NCBI RefSeq assembly: GCF_040183065.1
Contig: NC_091125.1
Location: 127,910,621-127,974,620, forward strand
Source: Periplaneta americana
Lineage: Eukaryota; Arthropoda; Insecta; Blattodea; Blattidae
Direction: 5' to 3'
DNA length: 64,000 nucleotides
Shown here piece after piece: positions 1-11,564 of this stretch (positions are counted from its first letter, which is position 1; every line of letters begins with the position of its first letter). Below the pieces are notes generated by a model, which did not search any database, was not told the DNA's origin, and worked only from the letters and a program-made list of their open reading frames with translations. The position numbers and the translations under genes were made by a program.

Positions 1-84
1 TCCAAATGGAAAACTTAGCCAAGGTCACACTATTGGAAGAATACTGGATAAAAATGAGCTCGGAACAAGCAAGATCTTTGACTG

Positions 85-87
<3 letters not shown>

Positions 88-150
<63 letters not shown>

Positions 151-201
151 ATGATATGATATGATATGATATGATATGATATGATATGATATGATATGAT
201 G
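88..201. repeat. (GAT)n then (ATATG)n microsatellite
   Basis: About 20 uninterrupted GAT units run from 88 to about 150, then change to about ten ATATG pentamers ending near 201. A one-base slippage junction joins the two phases. Simple sequence, no coding value. Confidence 0.95.
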
Positions 202-1105
202 ATGAGTTAAACTTTCGGTTAGGTTTAACTTAGGTTTAATTTCATCTCCGAATTAACTATATTTATAATACCGGGCATCAGCGACAGTAGTAAATCTATC
301 CTTCTAATACGAGTATCTTTGGATCTACTCTTGCGTACTGCTCGTGTGCAGCGGAGAGTACTTTTTATACAAAGAACAGGAGTCTGTCATCACTGAGCCT
401 ATGAAACCAATTTCGCAGGTTCCAACCTGGCCAAAAGCGATGGATATTTTAAAAGGCGATAAAATCTTAAGTAGTAAAGCTTTGTGTCACGTGTCATCGA
501 TTTACGACACGTAAAAGAACCTTGTTTCTGATTGTGAGGTCCAGGCAATGTTTTACGACCATTTCCTGTCCAAGTAGAATTTCAATTATGAATAATATTT
601 GCAGTTGAAAGCGAAGTTAAATGAACTACTATTACTACTGCAAAAATATTATATACCGGTAATAATTTCTCCATTATTGATTCACATTCGCACAGAGTAT
701 GGCAATCATCTGTATGTCAGCCAGTCACACCGCTGATGAGTGTAATGAAGCTCTGCAGCACACTTTAATGTGACCTATCACTCAAAATGTAAGACAGCTA
801 CATTACAGCAACTGCACTCTTCCTTTCTCCCAACATGCAAAACGGTATCACGATAGTTCGTATTTGAATCGTGAATTGCAGAAACCCCACATGTCCATTT
901 CAGTAAATCTTTCAGGAAACAAAAAACTGACTGTCTTGATATTTTGAAGCGACTATTTTTTTTATTAAGGCATAATAATAAGCTATAGTGTATGACATAA
1001 ATTCGTACATGATTTTTTTTCTTTAATATTGTCTGGAAAAAATTTGAATTGCTTGGACATGTGGAATTTCTCCAATTCACAATTAGTAACAACCAATTAA
1101 TTTCT
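202..1105. other. Unassigned AT-rich DNA
   Basis: No open frame with recognisable protein similarity, no inverted ends and no tRNA-like box was seen here. A short minus-strand frame near 778-1092 has no familiar motif. Confidence 0.5.
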
Positions 1106-1557
1106 TTAAGGGGAGGCAGAGGTGAAATTTTCGAACAAAACTGAAGAAAAAATGAAAATTTGGTTTTTTACATTTTTATTATCTTTATTTTCATATTCCG
1201 AAGTTAGTTTTTGATTTTGTGCCCTTTAAAAGTATGAAATTAAAACCAAGATAACTGCATTACTATATTATTCCCATAATAAACTAATAGTTATCATTAT
1301 TTATATACCTTCTCTGAACATACATACTCGTATATAAAGAGAAATATTGAAAATTTCTTACAATATGGTGCATGTAGCATTTTATATCAAACGATATAAA
1401 GTTTTATAAAATTATTAATATTTACAGAACTATTGTACTTAGAAAGTTGAAACTTGGTATGTCCATTACTAATAACATACTTAGTATCCATGATCAATTT
1501 AAAGCAAATCGGATAAATTTTTTGGATTTTGAAATATTCACCTCTGCCTCCCCTTAA
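1106..1557. mobile_element. TTAA-flanked MITE, piggyBac-like ends
   Basis: A 17-bp perfect terminal inverted repeat GGGGAGGCAGAGGTGAA (1110-1126) is matched by TTCACCTCTGCCTCCCC (1537-1553), and both ends abut TTAA (1106-1109, 1554-1557). TTAA duplication with G/C-run termini is the piggyBac hallmark, so a non-autonomous piggyBac-like element of 444 bp is inferred. The interior is AT-rich and non-coding. Other TTAA-inserting superfamilies (for example Kolobok) cannot be excluded. Confidence 0.8.
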
Positions 1558-2046
1558 AACAACTTTTAGGTGAACAAGACGATAAAGTACGATTTTCTTT
1601 ATCTTATAAAGAACTTTACATGTATATTTAAGACAAGAAATTGAAAAAGTACACAAACATACAAAAATTCAAAATTAAATGAATAGCATATTTAATATTT
1701 TAATTCCTTTAATCCTATAAAAAAAAAACAGAGAAAATGAAACTGAAAACAATTCCACATGCTTTGGATTTGTTGTGTCCCTGCAATTTCCTGCAATTCA
1801 ATATAGCTTATTGCCATTGTGAAATGTACACCGGGCACTGGACGTGTGGAATTTCTGTACCACTTGAAAGGCCTATTTACTCGTATGAATATTACAATCA
1901 TATGAAAAATTGAATTTGAGAAAAATGTGACTTGTGTGGTTTCTGCAATTGACGATTAATTTATGCCATAACAATTTCATTTATTTTTATGGTATTCATA
2001 TTCTCACTCATAAGTTGATATGATTTTCAGCTATTTCAAAACATTG
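1558..2046. other. Unassigned AT-rich DNA
   Basis: Nothing recognised. Short minus-strand frames here lack motifs. Confidence 0.5.
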
Positions 2047-2080
2047 ACTACCACCACCACCACCACCACCACCACCACCA

Positions 2081-2131
<51 letters not shown>
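2047..2131. repeat. (CCA)n/(CTA)n microsatellite
   Basis: Eleven or so CCA units pass into about sixteen CTA units. Read on the minus strand this gives an artefactual Ser/Gly-rich frame. Confidence 0.95.
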
Positions 2132-2132
<1 letters not shown>

Positions 2133-3358
2133 CTGCTGCTATTTCTTTTCTCAAGCACACAGTCCAAAGATGAAAATATAACAGTAAATTAACTATATTC
2201 CTAAAATAAAGGGATAACATGCTAACAATGTCTTTTACGTGTTATGTGACGAATGTCAAAATTCGTTCTCTGCCTAATGTATCAAAATCTGATAATTCTG
2301 ATGCATTAGAAACATGCTTTGGATGTGACTGTAGCTTGCACACATCACGTACAGTACGCTGTGTTTCTGTTTCCACATACACATGTTTTTATACTCCTTT
2401 ATTATATTTCTGTCAGGTGTGATAATTTATATATGTACTCTAAAAATAACAGTATTATTATCTGACTTATTTTCTTATTCGTTTTCTTTCGATTTCGACA
2501 ATTAACTTTAGATCAAACACAACTCTTGTGTCAAGTGCACTGTGAAGGAAAAAATATTTCCTAAGCATATGTGATGAGAGCGACGTGTTTTTATATATTA
2601 TAACAGTGCTACAGATATGTGTTTTTAGTAGGAAAAGATCTTTTAGTAAATTTTTCAGGAGAGTTTAAAAAACAAATGGCAAAATTGTAGCCAACTCCTT
2701 GGCAAAAATAATTATTGAAATAATTTATGCATATATAAATTAATTCTTATTTAGTTTCCTACAGATTTGGCAATAACTCCAACTTAACTGCAATCACGTT
2801 ACTCATGCTGAGTGAATACACAGAACTAGTGATGTGCTGGTGAGCTGTAGCAAGAAGACGGTCATCGCATTATCGTTACAGCATGCTGCAAGGTCGGCAG
2901 GAAAGGAGGCATGGTCTGTCCACCTAGTTAGTGCAGTCCGAATACCACCAGCACCAAGAAAATCGTATATGTACAGTATGTAAACGGAGGGATTTCAAGC
3001 TCTGCTCACTGACTGTACCTCGGAATACTCGATTATTCTTAGAGCAATGAAAGTGACAAAACTCAACTCCATTATTTTAGCTGAAAACAAGTGGCTGTCC
3101 TGCAAAGTCAGTGAGGTTTAGTATATAAAATACGAATGTCTCGAATCCGCGTCGTGTAGCCTTTGACAACGTAAGTCTTTAAATTTCTTTAAGTACCATA
3201 ATTTAAATTGATATGGGTAGGCCTATATGGGACCATTCAGAAATGAGAACTCTAACTATTACTTCCCTTGAGGGGAGGGGCACGGGCTGGTGTCTGCCCT
3301 CGTACGTAGGCCACTTAGGTGGGTCCATTGTACTACCCGGAATTGAATAGTGTACACG
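2132..3358. other. Unassigned DNA left of the hAT insertion
   Basis: No gene or repeat boundary was recognised. The last ~160 bases are more GC-rich, but no tRNA-like head or TIR could be placed. Confidence 0.4.
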
Positions 3359-3545
3359 CTCTAAGGCAGCCGTGGCGAAAATGCGACTCACGAGCACATT
3401 GTGGCTCGCAGTGCATTTCCCTTGCTTCCCACCTACAACCCCGACCCTCTCACTCACTGGAGTCAAACTCCGTTCCATTTGTATTTGTCTCTGACCTGCG
3501 AGTGGCGTATCGTCGCAATGTCTCTCTCGAAACCATGTACCACTA

Positions 3546-3719
3546 CAAAAACGAAAGTTTCAAGTAGGATGGGAGGACGAATTTTTTTGCTGACAATATG
3601 ATGAGTTTATTAAATGTATGATTTGTTCACAAGTATTACTAGGGAAACGGTTGTATAACATAAAGCGGCATTATAAGTTACTACATGTTACTGATGAAAT
3701 ATTAAAAGGTTAAGTGTTG
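3546..3719 (+). pseudogene. hAT transposase N-terminal BED-type zinc finger remnant
   Basis: One frame reads FQVGWEDEFFC, then an in-frame TGA, then YDEFIKCMICSQVLLGKRLY followed by NIKRHYKLLH. The CMIC ... H-x4-H arrangement matches the BED-like finger at the start of hAT transposases of the GTF2IRD2/ZBED5/FAM200 type, which binds transposon ends. The single stop codon and the abrupt end in a (TTA)n array show that it is dead. The assignment rests on motif recall. Position between the TIR and the C-terminal domain supports it. Confidence 0.7.
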
Positions 3720-3728
3720 TTGTTATTA

Positions 3729-3768
<40 letters not shown>
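3719..3768. repeat. (TTA)n microsatellite inside the hAT element
   Basis: About 14 TTA/TTG units directly follow the zinc-finger remnant. They occupy the position of the missing transposase core, so expansion at a deletion junction is a reasonable inference. Confidence 0.9.
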
Positions 3769-3771
<3 letters not shown>

Positions 3772-3865
3772 ATTTATCTCTGTACGTCGATCCTTTTTCA
3801 GTAGATGTACGAATAATGCGGTTAGATCTTCAATTTAAACTCACAGATTTACAATGTGATGTTAA

Positions 3866-4141
3866 ATGAAAGCTAGATGTAAGGACTTGACAAATGTTGA
3901 ACTTTTCAAATCTTTGGCAAAAAATAAATATTTGAAGCTTCGTTCTTTCGCTTGCTCTGTTGAAGCCATGTTCGCTACAACTTACGTTTGTGAAAAATTA
4001 TTTTCAACAATGAAAATAGTAAAAATCAAATTTAGTTCACGACTGACAGACAAATACCTTCGTGATCAACTACGACTGGCAGTAAGTGACATAATTCTTG
4101 ATTTTGAAACTCTGTCGCAGAGACATTCTGAAGACAATTAA
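3866..4141 (+). pseudogene. hAT transposase C-terminal dimerisation domain remnant
   Basis: A 91-codon open frame contains FATTYVCEKLFSTMKIVKIK and then SRLTDKYLRDQLRLAVSD. This is the conserved C-terminal hAT dimerisation region of GTF2IRD2/ZBED-like transposases, whose usual form is a 'CE..FS.MK..K...R..LTD..L...LRLA' pattern. The frame is intact to its stop at 4141, but the RNase-H-like catalytic domain upstream is gone, so it cannot encode an active transposase. Whether the fragment could be expressed on its own is unknown. It is flanked by the TIRs and TSD of the host element. Confidence 0.85.
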
Positions 4142-4401
4142 TTTTAGGTTGTGATAATGTGTCCTATGTTTTCTTATTCATTTATTTCTTCGTTACACTT
4201 ACTAAACATTAGTTTGTAGCCTTGTACTGTATATAATTTTATTTAAGTGCTTGACGTAAGGAAAATGAAAAACCGTTAATAAGTCAGACAGTTGCTTCAC
4301 TTCCCCTTTGAGTGTCCGCCCCCCTCCATAGGTGCTATGCACGTTGCAGGTTATATAGTGGCTCGGCGCACGATGGCATTTTCGCCACGGCTGCTCTAAG
4401 G

Positions 4402-4630
4402 CACCCTCCGATGGATGAGTGGTTAACCTTCAGCCTGTCACACAGGCGATCCGAGTTCAAGGCCCGGTAAGGTCTGGAATTTTTCATTCAAAAATCCATA
4501 GTGACATTTATAGCGGACAAGATTGCAGTTAGGGATTTTCTCGGGTCCTACCGTTTACCCTTATTAGGCATCTACATTATTCCGTTAACATTTATGCATT
4601 TCGTCATCATTCCATTTCGCTCTGCAAAAG
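4402..4630 (+). mobile_element. tRNA-derived SINE, family 2
   Basis: The head carries a box-A-like TGGATGAGTGG and a decayed box-B region (GAGTTCAAGGC). The body 'ccatagtgac...gcggacaag' ... 'ttctcgggtcctaccg' ... 'attaggcatctacatt' matches the second copy at 55.05-55.47 kb over about 200 bp. The hAT element inserted at its 5' edge. Confidence 0.75.
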
Positions 4631-4633
4631 AAT

Positions 4634-4921
4634 TTTACAATGTTACATTTGTTCGGATCAAATTTCTGCACATTTAAAGGACAAAAGTAAAATTATTTCA
4701 GGCATATTATCATAATACACTGCTCTCTTAAATTGACTCAGCATACTGGGAATTACACCAATGCCTTTCACAAACCACGCTATGAAGTGTGTTTCATATA
4801 AAACATTTTTATCTCCAAAAGGAAGTAAAAACAAGGAAAATTATATTAGACTTTTTTTGTTTAAAATATCTCAAAGAATAACCCACTGAAATTAATAACA
4901 TTACTTTGGGTTGACCCTGTA
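4634..4921 (-). mobile_element. Solo half of foldback element A
   Basis: This ~290-bp segment is closely similar to the right arm of the foldback at 45.7-47.3 kb (shared 'cactgctctcttaaattgac', 'tttcatataaaac', 'atatctcaaa'). It ends in the same ...CCCTGTA terminus at 4921. The opposite arm is absent, so it is a half element. Confidence 0.75.
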
Positions 4922-4943
4922 TGTTACCCTACATCATTTACAT

Positions 4944-5643
4944 TACAGTGTGATTCACAAGGAGTTACCGGCACTTAAGGAACATATTTCCAAAGATATT
5001 TTGAGCAAAAAATATCATATAAATATGGATCCTATTCTCAATATTTTCAGGTACACTAATTTGAAGTTGTTTTTCTTTAGTTTTAAGGGTAAAAGAATAT
5101 TACAGATAAAGAATGAAATATTCAGGATTATAATTTATTTAATTAGCTAGTAGACTATTCTGAAGCTAAAAATGTGTTGTGAATTCCATAGTTGTTTCGT
5201 ACAGAATTGTTTTCGATTACATTTTTCTTACGCACTTATCACAACAATTGTTACAAATCACGCCACTCTTGTACATTTTTAAGACTGTACATTAGGATGC
5301 AGAATTAAACTGTAAAAAATCAAGTTCCTAAAGTCGTATGATTTGTAACAATTGTGATAAGTGCGTAAGAATGGTGCAATTTTTAGTAAAAAATTGAAAA
5401 ACAAACAAAACAACATAATTTTAGCTTGAGAACACTAGCCAATTAAAAAAAACAATACTTCTGAATAGTTCATTCTCTATTTGTAATATTCTTTTACCAT
5501 TAAAACTAAAGAAAAACAACTTCAAATTAATATAACTCTGAAAATATTGAGATTAGGACACATGTTTATATGATATTTTTGCTCAAAATATCTTCGGAAA
5601 TAAACTCCCTAAGTGGCGGTAAATCCACGTGAATCACCCTGTA
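4944..5643. mobile_element. Foldback element with ~240-bp inverted arms
   Basis: The left arm starts TACAGTGTGATTCAC (4944) and the right arm ends GTGAATCACCCTGTA (5643). The arms match over about 240 bp ('gatattttgagcaaaaa', 'ttgaagttgtttttctttag'). A second inner inverted repeat of ~31-34 bp (about 5225-5261 and 5339-5373, 'acgcacttatcacaa') lies near the centre. The TA at each tip suggests a Tc1/mariner-like target, inferred only. Confidence 0.85.
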
Positions 5644-6955
5644 TAGTGCCATATTCTTATCTGTCATGCCACACTGAATGGCATTCAAGGATATTAGAAG
5701 ATTAGAAGGGATTTGGTAGGTAAAAGAAAAATGAGAGAGAGGAAATAGAACAACAACAAACAACAATGAGGCTATATGCAGCCTACAATACAGGTTAGTA
5801 CAACATAAATATATATATATATGCTATATTCAGTAGGTCGGGCTCGATCCGAACGTGGTGGTTTTGGTTTTGATATGATCTCTCTCGCGCTGTGGCAATT
5901 CATTTAGCTCGGGTGTCTCCCCCCCCCCTCGACTAGCGCGGCAGGACTCATCCCTGAACCCTAAGATGCCATGGTTAAAACAACCCCTATCGTATGGTGA
6001 ACGTCGATATTTCAACTCGGTCTCCAGGGCCCAATCTGTTGAAACTGAGCTTCCGGAGATGGGAGAGAGGGAGGAGAAGAAGGTGAGAGGCGAAAGGTGG
6101 AAGAGGAGTCACCAATAACATGGAACACAATTTCAAGAAGAAAGTTCATTAAAGAACATGAAGAGTTTTGTTTGGGGAGGCTGGGATTTTCTGTAAAAGA
6201 CTTTTGTGTGGCGATGGTGTGAGTTGGCGGATAGAAGAATGGGGGTTGGATTGAGATTTACAGCTACTTCAAGCTGTAACGTACCATGTAATATGATTCC
6301 AAGGTTTTCTAACACTGTAATGAACGACCGTTATTTCAGTCACGAGCCAGATTGCATCGGCATTGTAATGATCGCAATCCTAGTCAACTTAATTATTTTC
6401 AAGTATCTTTAGTATTATTATCATCAATGTGTCACTGTTATGAATGTTTCAGGTTTTGAGAGATACAGTATATAGGAATAAAATTAAAAATACAAAATTT
6501 TAAGCATATTCTAGACAATATTGGTCGTCTATGTCGCTTTTAGAGGTAGGAATGTCGGTATAATACAACGTCGCACGTGGAAATTTGACTTCAGTACAGC
6601 ATGAATGTATGATGTTTTCCATTTGGGACATGTATATTACACACAGTAACAGCGGTGAACCCAGTGCCGGCCGATATAAGTTTTTAAGACGGTATAATGT
6701 CAGAAGTAATCCTGATTGGTTATGAGAATGTAAGCGAAATGAGTTAAAAGATGTGGCATTTTTAGTTTATGTAAATTTCAAAAGGAGTTTGTGGGGAAGA
6801 ACACTATCGTAGACTTTGTGTAAGTTATGTCTAGGAAGAGGAACTGAATGCATTATTTTTCAACGTGTAAAGTTTACACTCAACCTGCTCTTAATGCAGA
6901 AAATTAAAGGATTTTGTGGAACGGAAATACGACTTCGGCTACCGTGGAAATGCTT
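5644..6955. other. Unassigned DNA with (AT)8 and a GC-richer stretch
   Basis: An (AT)8 run lies at about 5807-5822. Positions 5835-6110 are GC-richer with a C9 run and purine-rich tail, but no domain was recognised in any frame. Short overlapping frames at 6133-6412 on both strands show no family motif. Confidence 0.4.
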
Positions 6956-7060
6956 AAGTCCACAATAAACCGAGGACAAGAACCTGAACGAGAATTGGAA
7001 ATGGAGGACGTGAAAGTGAAGATTTTTTATTCACAATAAACAGAGAACGGAAACGGCTAT
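6956..7060. repeat. Fragments of the CCACAATAAACCGAG hairpin family
   Basis: TCCACAATAAACCGAGGACA at about 6959 and TTCACAATAAACAGAGAACG near 7029 resemble the arm of the hairpin element at 34.04-34.29 kb. Both read in the same direction, so this is a rearranged remnant and not an intact copy. Confidence 0.5.
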
Positions 7061-7822
7061 GCATATCGATATTTACTCGTATGTCAATAACGATATGCAA
7101 AGTCGATATTACCCCCTGATGTTATGTTAATGTTGTTTCTGACAAAATATTTTTTTGAAATGAAGGAGTGTCTTATTTCTTACAAACGCTGATGAATGAA
7201 AATGATCTTCCTTGTTTGAGAAAGGTTTTCTTGTTTTATAGAAGCAAGTAAAAGTTTCTCAACTTGCCACTAATGATCGGAAAGCAAAATTGACGTCATG
7301 AAATTTACTCGCTTCTGAGAATACAGACACCTGTAGAAATACATTAAACGACGGGAAATGAGTTGTTACAACAAGAAATGGACAACAGCTAATGAAGATA
7401 CTTGAACACCAGTAAAGTGGGCTCTGTAATCAACCTTTTTTTATAGATTAGGTACCTTTTGTAACACTTCGTTCTGATGTAGGTCCACAGTTATAGAGAA
7501 CGTGCGTTAAAGGTAGAGTCTCAAAAGAAAATAATAAACCAAACAGTAGGTGAAAGAGGAGCTTGAATAAAATAAACAGACCATTTGTATCCATTATTGT
7601 TCAATGCAAATATAGTTCTTCCCACATAAGGTAAATCATGTTTATGTAATGCTGAAAAATAGGCATATAATACATGTTAATTATTTCGAACTTGACAATG
7701 TTTTGCGTTTACTGACGAGGATGTTGAAAATGCTGTCGTCTGTTGCGTAAGAATAATTAAGAATGTCGTTGAATTGTATGTTGTAAACACAACCTGCGCT
7801 GTAGTTCATATGCTGCAGCTAC
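7061..7822. other. Unassigned AT-rich DNA
   Basis: Nothing recognised on either strand. Confidence 0.5.
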
Positions 7823-7992
7823 ATGAATCCTTTGCACAAGCTGATCTGTGATCTTTTTCGTGGAGCTTTACACCATTTTCTTCAACAGCTCTCTAAAAGG
7901 AAATCCGATAGTCTTAAATCAGGGAACAGTGCTGACCAAGGGACAGAACCTGCCCTTCAAATCCATCGTGCTACAAATGCTTATCTAACCAC
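7823..7992 (-). pseudogene. Decayed Tc1/mariner-superfamily transposase C-terminal fragment
   Basis: Read on the minus strand, one frame gives ARWI, a stop, RAGSVPWSALFPDLRLSDFL and then LESC, a stop, and RKWCKAPRKR. This matches the arthropod DDE transposase block that normally reads GRWIGRGG...WP.RSPDL.PLDFFLWG. The PDL..(D)F segment contains the third catalytic acidic residue. There are two in-frame stops and no TIRs nearby, so it is an old fossil. The plus-strand frame over the same bases is a shadow. Confidence 0.65.
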
Positions 7993-8495
7993 TTATGTAC
8001 GGGTGTGTTTTGGTACACCAATTAATTTGTACCGTATTCACTGGGATGTATGTATGGAAACAACGTCCAACAGTATGGGAAGCGTTACATCAAGGAAGTT
8101 GAGATTATTTTCACCAATGACTTTTCCACTATATAGAAGCCAAATAAACTGCCCTTCCACTTTCACTTCCTACTTGGTTGACCTCATCTTTTGAAAAATC
8201 GTGTGTTTAGATATATACATATTATATGTATTTATATTTGCATTTTATGCATATATTCTGACAAGTAAACAGTTAATCAGAATACAGTAGCTCTGCATAG
8301 CAAACAATTTATTTTATATCTCGTTTCCGTGAGGCAACCGAAAATATGTCTGACTTCAAAGCACGTAATATACAATACAGCTCTGCCAACTATGAACAAA
8401 TTCAAACTTGATGACTTTGCTTAAGATAGTGTTATGAGCAATGAACTGTGACCCCCTCGTAGCCCCGGTATCACTTCGTGTGATTCTTGCTTTTT
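7993..8495. other. Unassigned AT-rich DNA
   Basis: May include further decayed transposon sequence upstream of the fossil transposase, but nothing could be aligned by eye. Confidence 0.4.
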
Positions 8496-8740
8496 AAAAC
8501 TGGTTATTGTACGACCCATTATCAACAACTATGGTTATCTAGCGTCTGGATGAGATGAAGGTGATAATGCCAGCGAAATGAGTTCAGGGTCCAGCCGCCG
8601 AAATTTACCCAGCAATTACTCTTAATGGTTGAGAAAAACTCGGAGAAAACTCAACCAGGTAACTTGTCCCAACTAGGATTTGAACCCGGGCCCGCTAATT
8701 TCACAATCAGGCAGCTAACTGTTATTCCACAGCGGTGGAG
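8496..8740 (-). mobile_element. tRNA-derived SINE, family 1 (old copy)
   Basis: Reverse complement shows the tRNA-like head near 8740, the 'gttgag' linker and the tail 'tagataaccat..aataaccag'. It is clearly diverged from the 13.9, 39.4 and 52.4 kb copies (for example GGATTTGAACCCGGG in place of GGGAATCGAACCCGGG). Confidence 0.8.
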
Positions 8741-8809
8741 ACTGATTCTTGCTTTTGTGGGGAAATTTAAAAGAGTTAAAACAGTAACGATGGGTTAAAA
8801 GTCAACAAT

Positions 8810-8962
8810 ATGGCGGACGTATTCGATGCTGAAATTCTTTATTTAAAACTCAAACATAATGGCGAACTTATATGTGGTAATAACACTCGGAATAATGATT
8901 TTGAAGATTTAAGTGATAAAGAATTCCATGACAGCTACACATTAAGAAAACAGGTACTGTAA
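8810..8962 (+). CDS. Possible short coding exon, unknown protein
   Basis: An ATG at 8810 in the context ACAATATGG opens 48 codons beginning MADVFDAEILYLKLKHNGEL and ending SYTLRKQ. The frame meets AAACAG|GTACTG at 8953/8954, a plausible splice donor. If not spliced, it stops two codons later at 8962. The peptide is acidic and coding-like (no low complexity), and it lies just downstream of an old SINE. It vaguely recalls short first exons of Harbinger-type genes, but I cannot name it. No acceptor or second exon was identified, so this may be chance. It is below usual ORF length cut-offs. Confidence 0.3.
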   Translation: MADVFDAEILYLKLKHNGELICGNNTRNNDFEDLSDKEFHDSYTLRKQVL

Positions 8963-11564
8963 TAAGAATGATTATAGAAGAAACTGAATATAGGTTAGAA
9001 TACGACAGATAGGAATTACCCACTTAACGCCTCTTCAACGGATTTTTCTCGCTTTAAGATTTTATGTTACGGAAGTTTTAAAATATTAGGCCTAATTGGT
9101 GATATGAACGGGGTTCAAAAGCTGTATTGTCCAGAATATGTGAAAAGTATCAGATGTACTATGAACATTACGACCACAATACATTCATTATTTTTATAGT
9201 AAGCCTATAGCTAAATTTTCTGTCGTCATTGACACGATAGATTGTGTACATGTTCCAATCGTATCTCCTAGCAATAATATGGACGAAAGATTCTACAATC
9301 GAAGATCCTATTTTTCATTCAATATTCAAACAATTTCATATTCAAAGCTTCGCATATAGAAATTGTAGTTAAACTAGCGCTGAAATAGTTTCCTTCGTAC
9401 TCCACTTATACACCTTGCACATACGACAGGTTAGGTTTGGTTAGTTTAGGATTTTGTTATGCTTTGCATATACGATCAACTACATCTCCACAAAAAAATC
9501 CATGTTCACTTCCTAAATCATCAGAACTACCTCAATGCTAATTTTGGTGACATTGCAAATAGATAGCCAGAGTCAGTACACGATAACACAACATTAGGCT
9601 ATAAAGATGTAAGAGGAAGATGCCTTTTGAAATGGGAAGGGTGCAAAGAGGTTTACTTTTAGGAGACAATGAATAACCCTTAAAATCTACAGTAATTTAA
9701 TGACACCTCTCCTGAATCCTGCTACACAAGCAGGGCAGAATTGTTGCACGGTACATAAATCTGCATGAAATACAGTGGAAAAGTAGTATGCAATTTATAA
9801 AAGAGGCGATTTTCCGTCTTAAAGTTAAGCCTAAGACCAACTGCTGAGAATGCTGTGTATATAATTGTGGCATCAAGTCTAAAGCTGTACACCTTATCGT
9901 CCGCAAAATTCTTCTTGGATTTACTTTTGAGGTTACATTTAACTGCTCTACATTTCTCCTACTTACATTTGGAAAACTATTTAATTCTTTTTCATATGAT
10001 ACCCAAATCTCTTCTTTTTTAACGTTATTCCATGTCTTTTATTTAATTACGGTATGACAACATGCTATATTTAAGAAGAATTCTGAATCCTAGTGGTCAG
10101 CCGTAGATGTCGGCCAGATGTCCCAAATTGTGGAATTTGTTGTAAGAACTAAGAACTTTTAGATGTTCTTGAAATTTCTGCCTCTTACCTGTTTGCCTAT
10201 CATGCCAAACAAAACAAAGTCGGCCGTGATCATATGTAACCAATGAAATTCGCGATTTCGAAGCCGTGGTCGTATGAGAAATATAACATGAAAGATACAA
10301 GTACGAAATCGCCACTTTAGTAAACGCACGTTAATTTTAAAGAAACAAGGCATGGTGAAACTGTCAACTTTTAAAGATCACGTTAAAATTAAACTACTCG
10401 TTTGTTGACAAGTCGTTTATGCTGATTTAAAGAAGCTTAGTGAAATCGACCATAATGCTCATGTAATAGAGGAAGTAAAAAAATATTAGCCGAGAAATTT
10501 CTTTAAACACATCTGAGGAACTTATAACAGAGATTTCTTTATGCATATGTAAAAAATGTGTCACTGCTGAGAGACATAATGTTCAGCAATAACGTTTGTA
10601 ACACAGGTCAATGCTCAATATTGTTAGTTCCGGTTTTAATATCAATTTTTGCTTTCAGTAAACAGTTACATTGCGCGCTAATATTAGCGGCGACTTCGGC
10701 TCCCTTTTCCCGGTTCCAACGTGAGGTATAGCGCAGGTACGGAACGCAGCCTGACGGCCCCGAACGCTACCAACCGCTCTGTATTTCTTGTTTCACCTTT
10801 TCGGCAGCAACAGATATGATAGCAAACTTTTACAACTGATAACTAACAAGCAATTAGAAAGAATATAAATACGATACGTCGAATCTAAACTTAACATGAG
10901 ATATGATAAGCAAGGAAATAAATAAAAAATAATTAATAATCATAAGCCGTAGTAAACAGTCAACACGCTAGTATTGTCAAAGCGGCAGCTAGCCTGCAGA
11001 AGATGAGATAGCTCTTTCTTGCCCGTACTGTCCATATCCCCTCCACCTCTTATATCGAACAGGTAGAAGGTCTGATCATCTCGTGCAGAATTCCATCCGG
11101 GTTTGAATCGAGCTCACAAAACACTTGCACTGTGTATACTGCTTCGTTAGCAGTTTTGTGCATGACGACAGTGTTGTGTGTCTACAGTAAAAACTTAATA
11201 TCCATTTCGAGCTTGCCATCAGCCTTTACTGCTGCTGCACGATCCCCATCACGAGGGATAGTAGAAGAAAGGATAAAAAGAGCAAGACAAGAATAGTGCT
11301 ATGTACTTCTCAAGGTAAACCTATTTGAAATGTGGAGTTACAATGTCGGCTTCGCCAAGCATTATCTTAGGTCAGCATGTCCGCAGCTCTGAAGGAACGT
11401 CTGTAGACTCTATGTTCAGGGATTTTCACAAAGCAGAGCGCAAAGCGCATCACAAAATCTCCTTTTACATTATTAGAATCGGCACACAATAGTCAAATGA
11501 AATAATTCCGTGAAATCTTACAATAAGTACTTTATTTACTCATGACGATATGTGTCAGAGAAAG
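8963..11564. other. Unassigned DNA, 2.6 kb
   Basis: No TIR pair, SINE head, LINE motif or recognisable protein was found. Short minus-strand frames at 9697-9906 and 10097-10353 have no domain. A GC-richer patch at about 10680-10790 is non-coding in appearance. An AGGTTAGGTTTGGTTAG stretch near 9428 is only a weak echo of insect telomere repeats. Confidence 0.4.

Larger units (their letters stand above)
3367..4393 (+). mobile_element. Internally deleted hAT element with 8-bp TSD
   Basis: The 18-bp TIR CAGCCGTGGCGAAAATGC (3367-3384) is inverted perfectly at 4376-4393, and the identical octamer CTCTAAGG flanks both sides (3359-3366 and 4394-4401). CAG-type termini with an 8-bp duplication are diagnostic of hAT elements. 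The 1,027-bp copy keeps an N-terminal BED-like finger and the C-terminal dimerisation domain, but a (TTA)n array sits where the catalytic core should be. It is therefore non-autonomous. It inserted immediately left of a SINE (4402 onward). Confidence 0.92.

Noticed and set aside
2008-2220. Ser/Gly-rich minus-strand frame
   Set aside because: Encoded by the (CCA)n/(CTA)n microsatellite.
7823-8194. 123-codon plus-strand frame
   Set aside because: Part of it is the antisense of a decayed transposase whose motif reads on the minus strand. The rest has no motif.
9425-9450. AGGTTAGGTTTGGTTAG as an interstitial telomere repeat
   Set aside because: Too short and imperfect compared with the insect TTAGG array.
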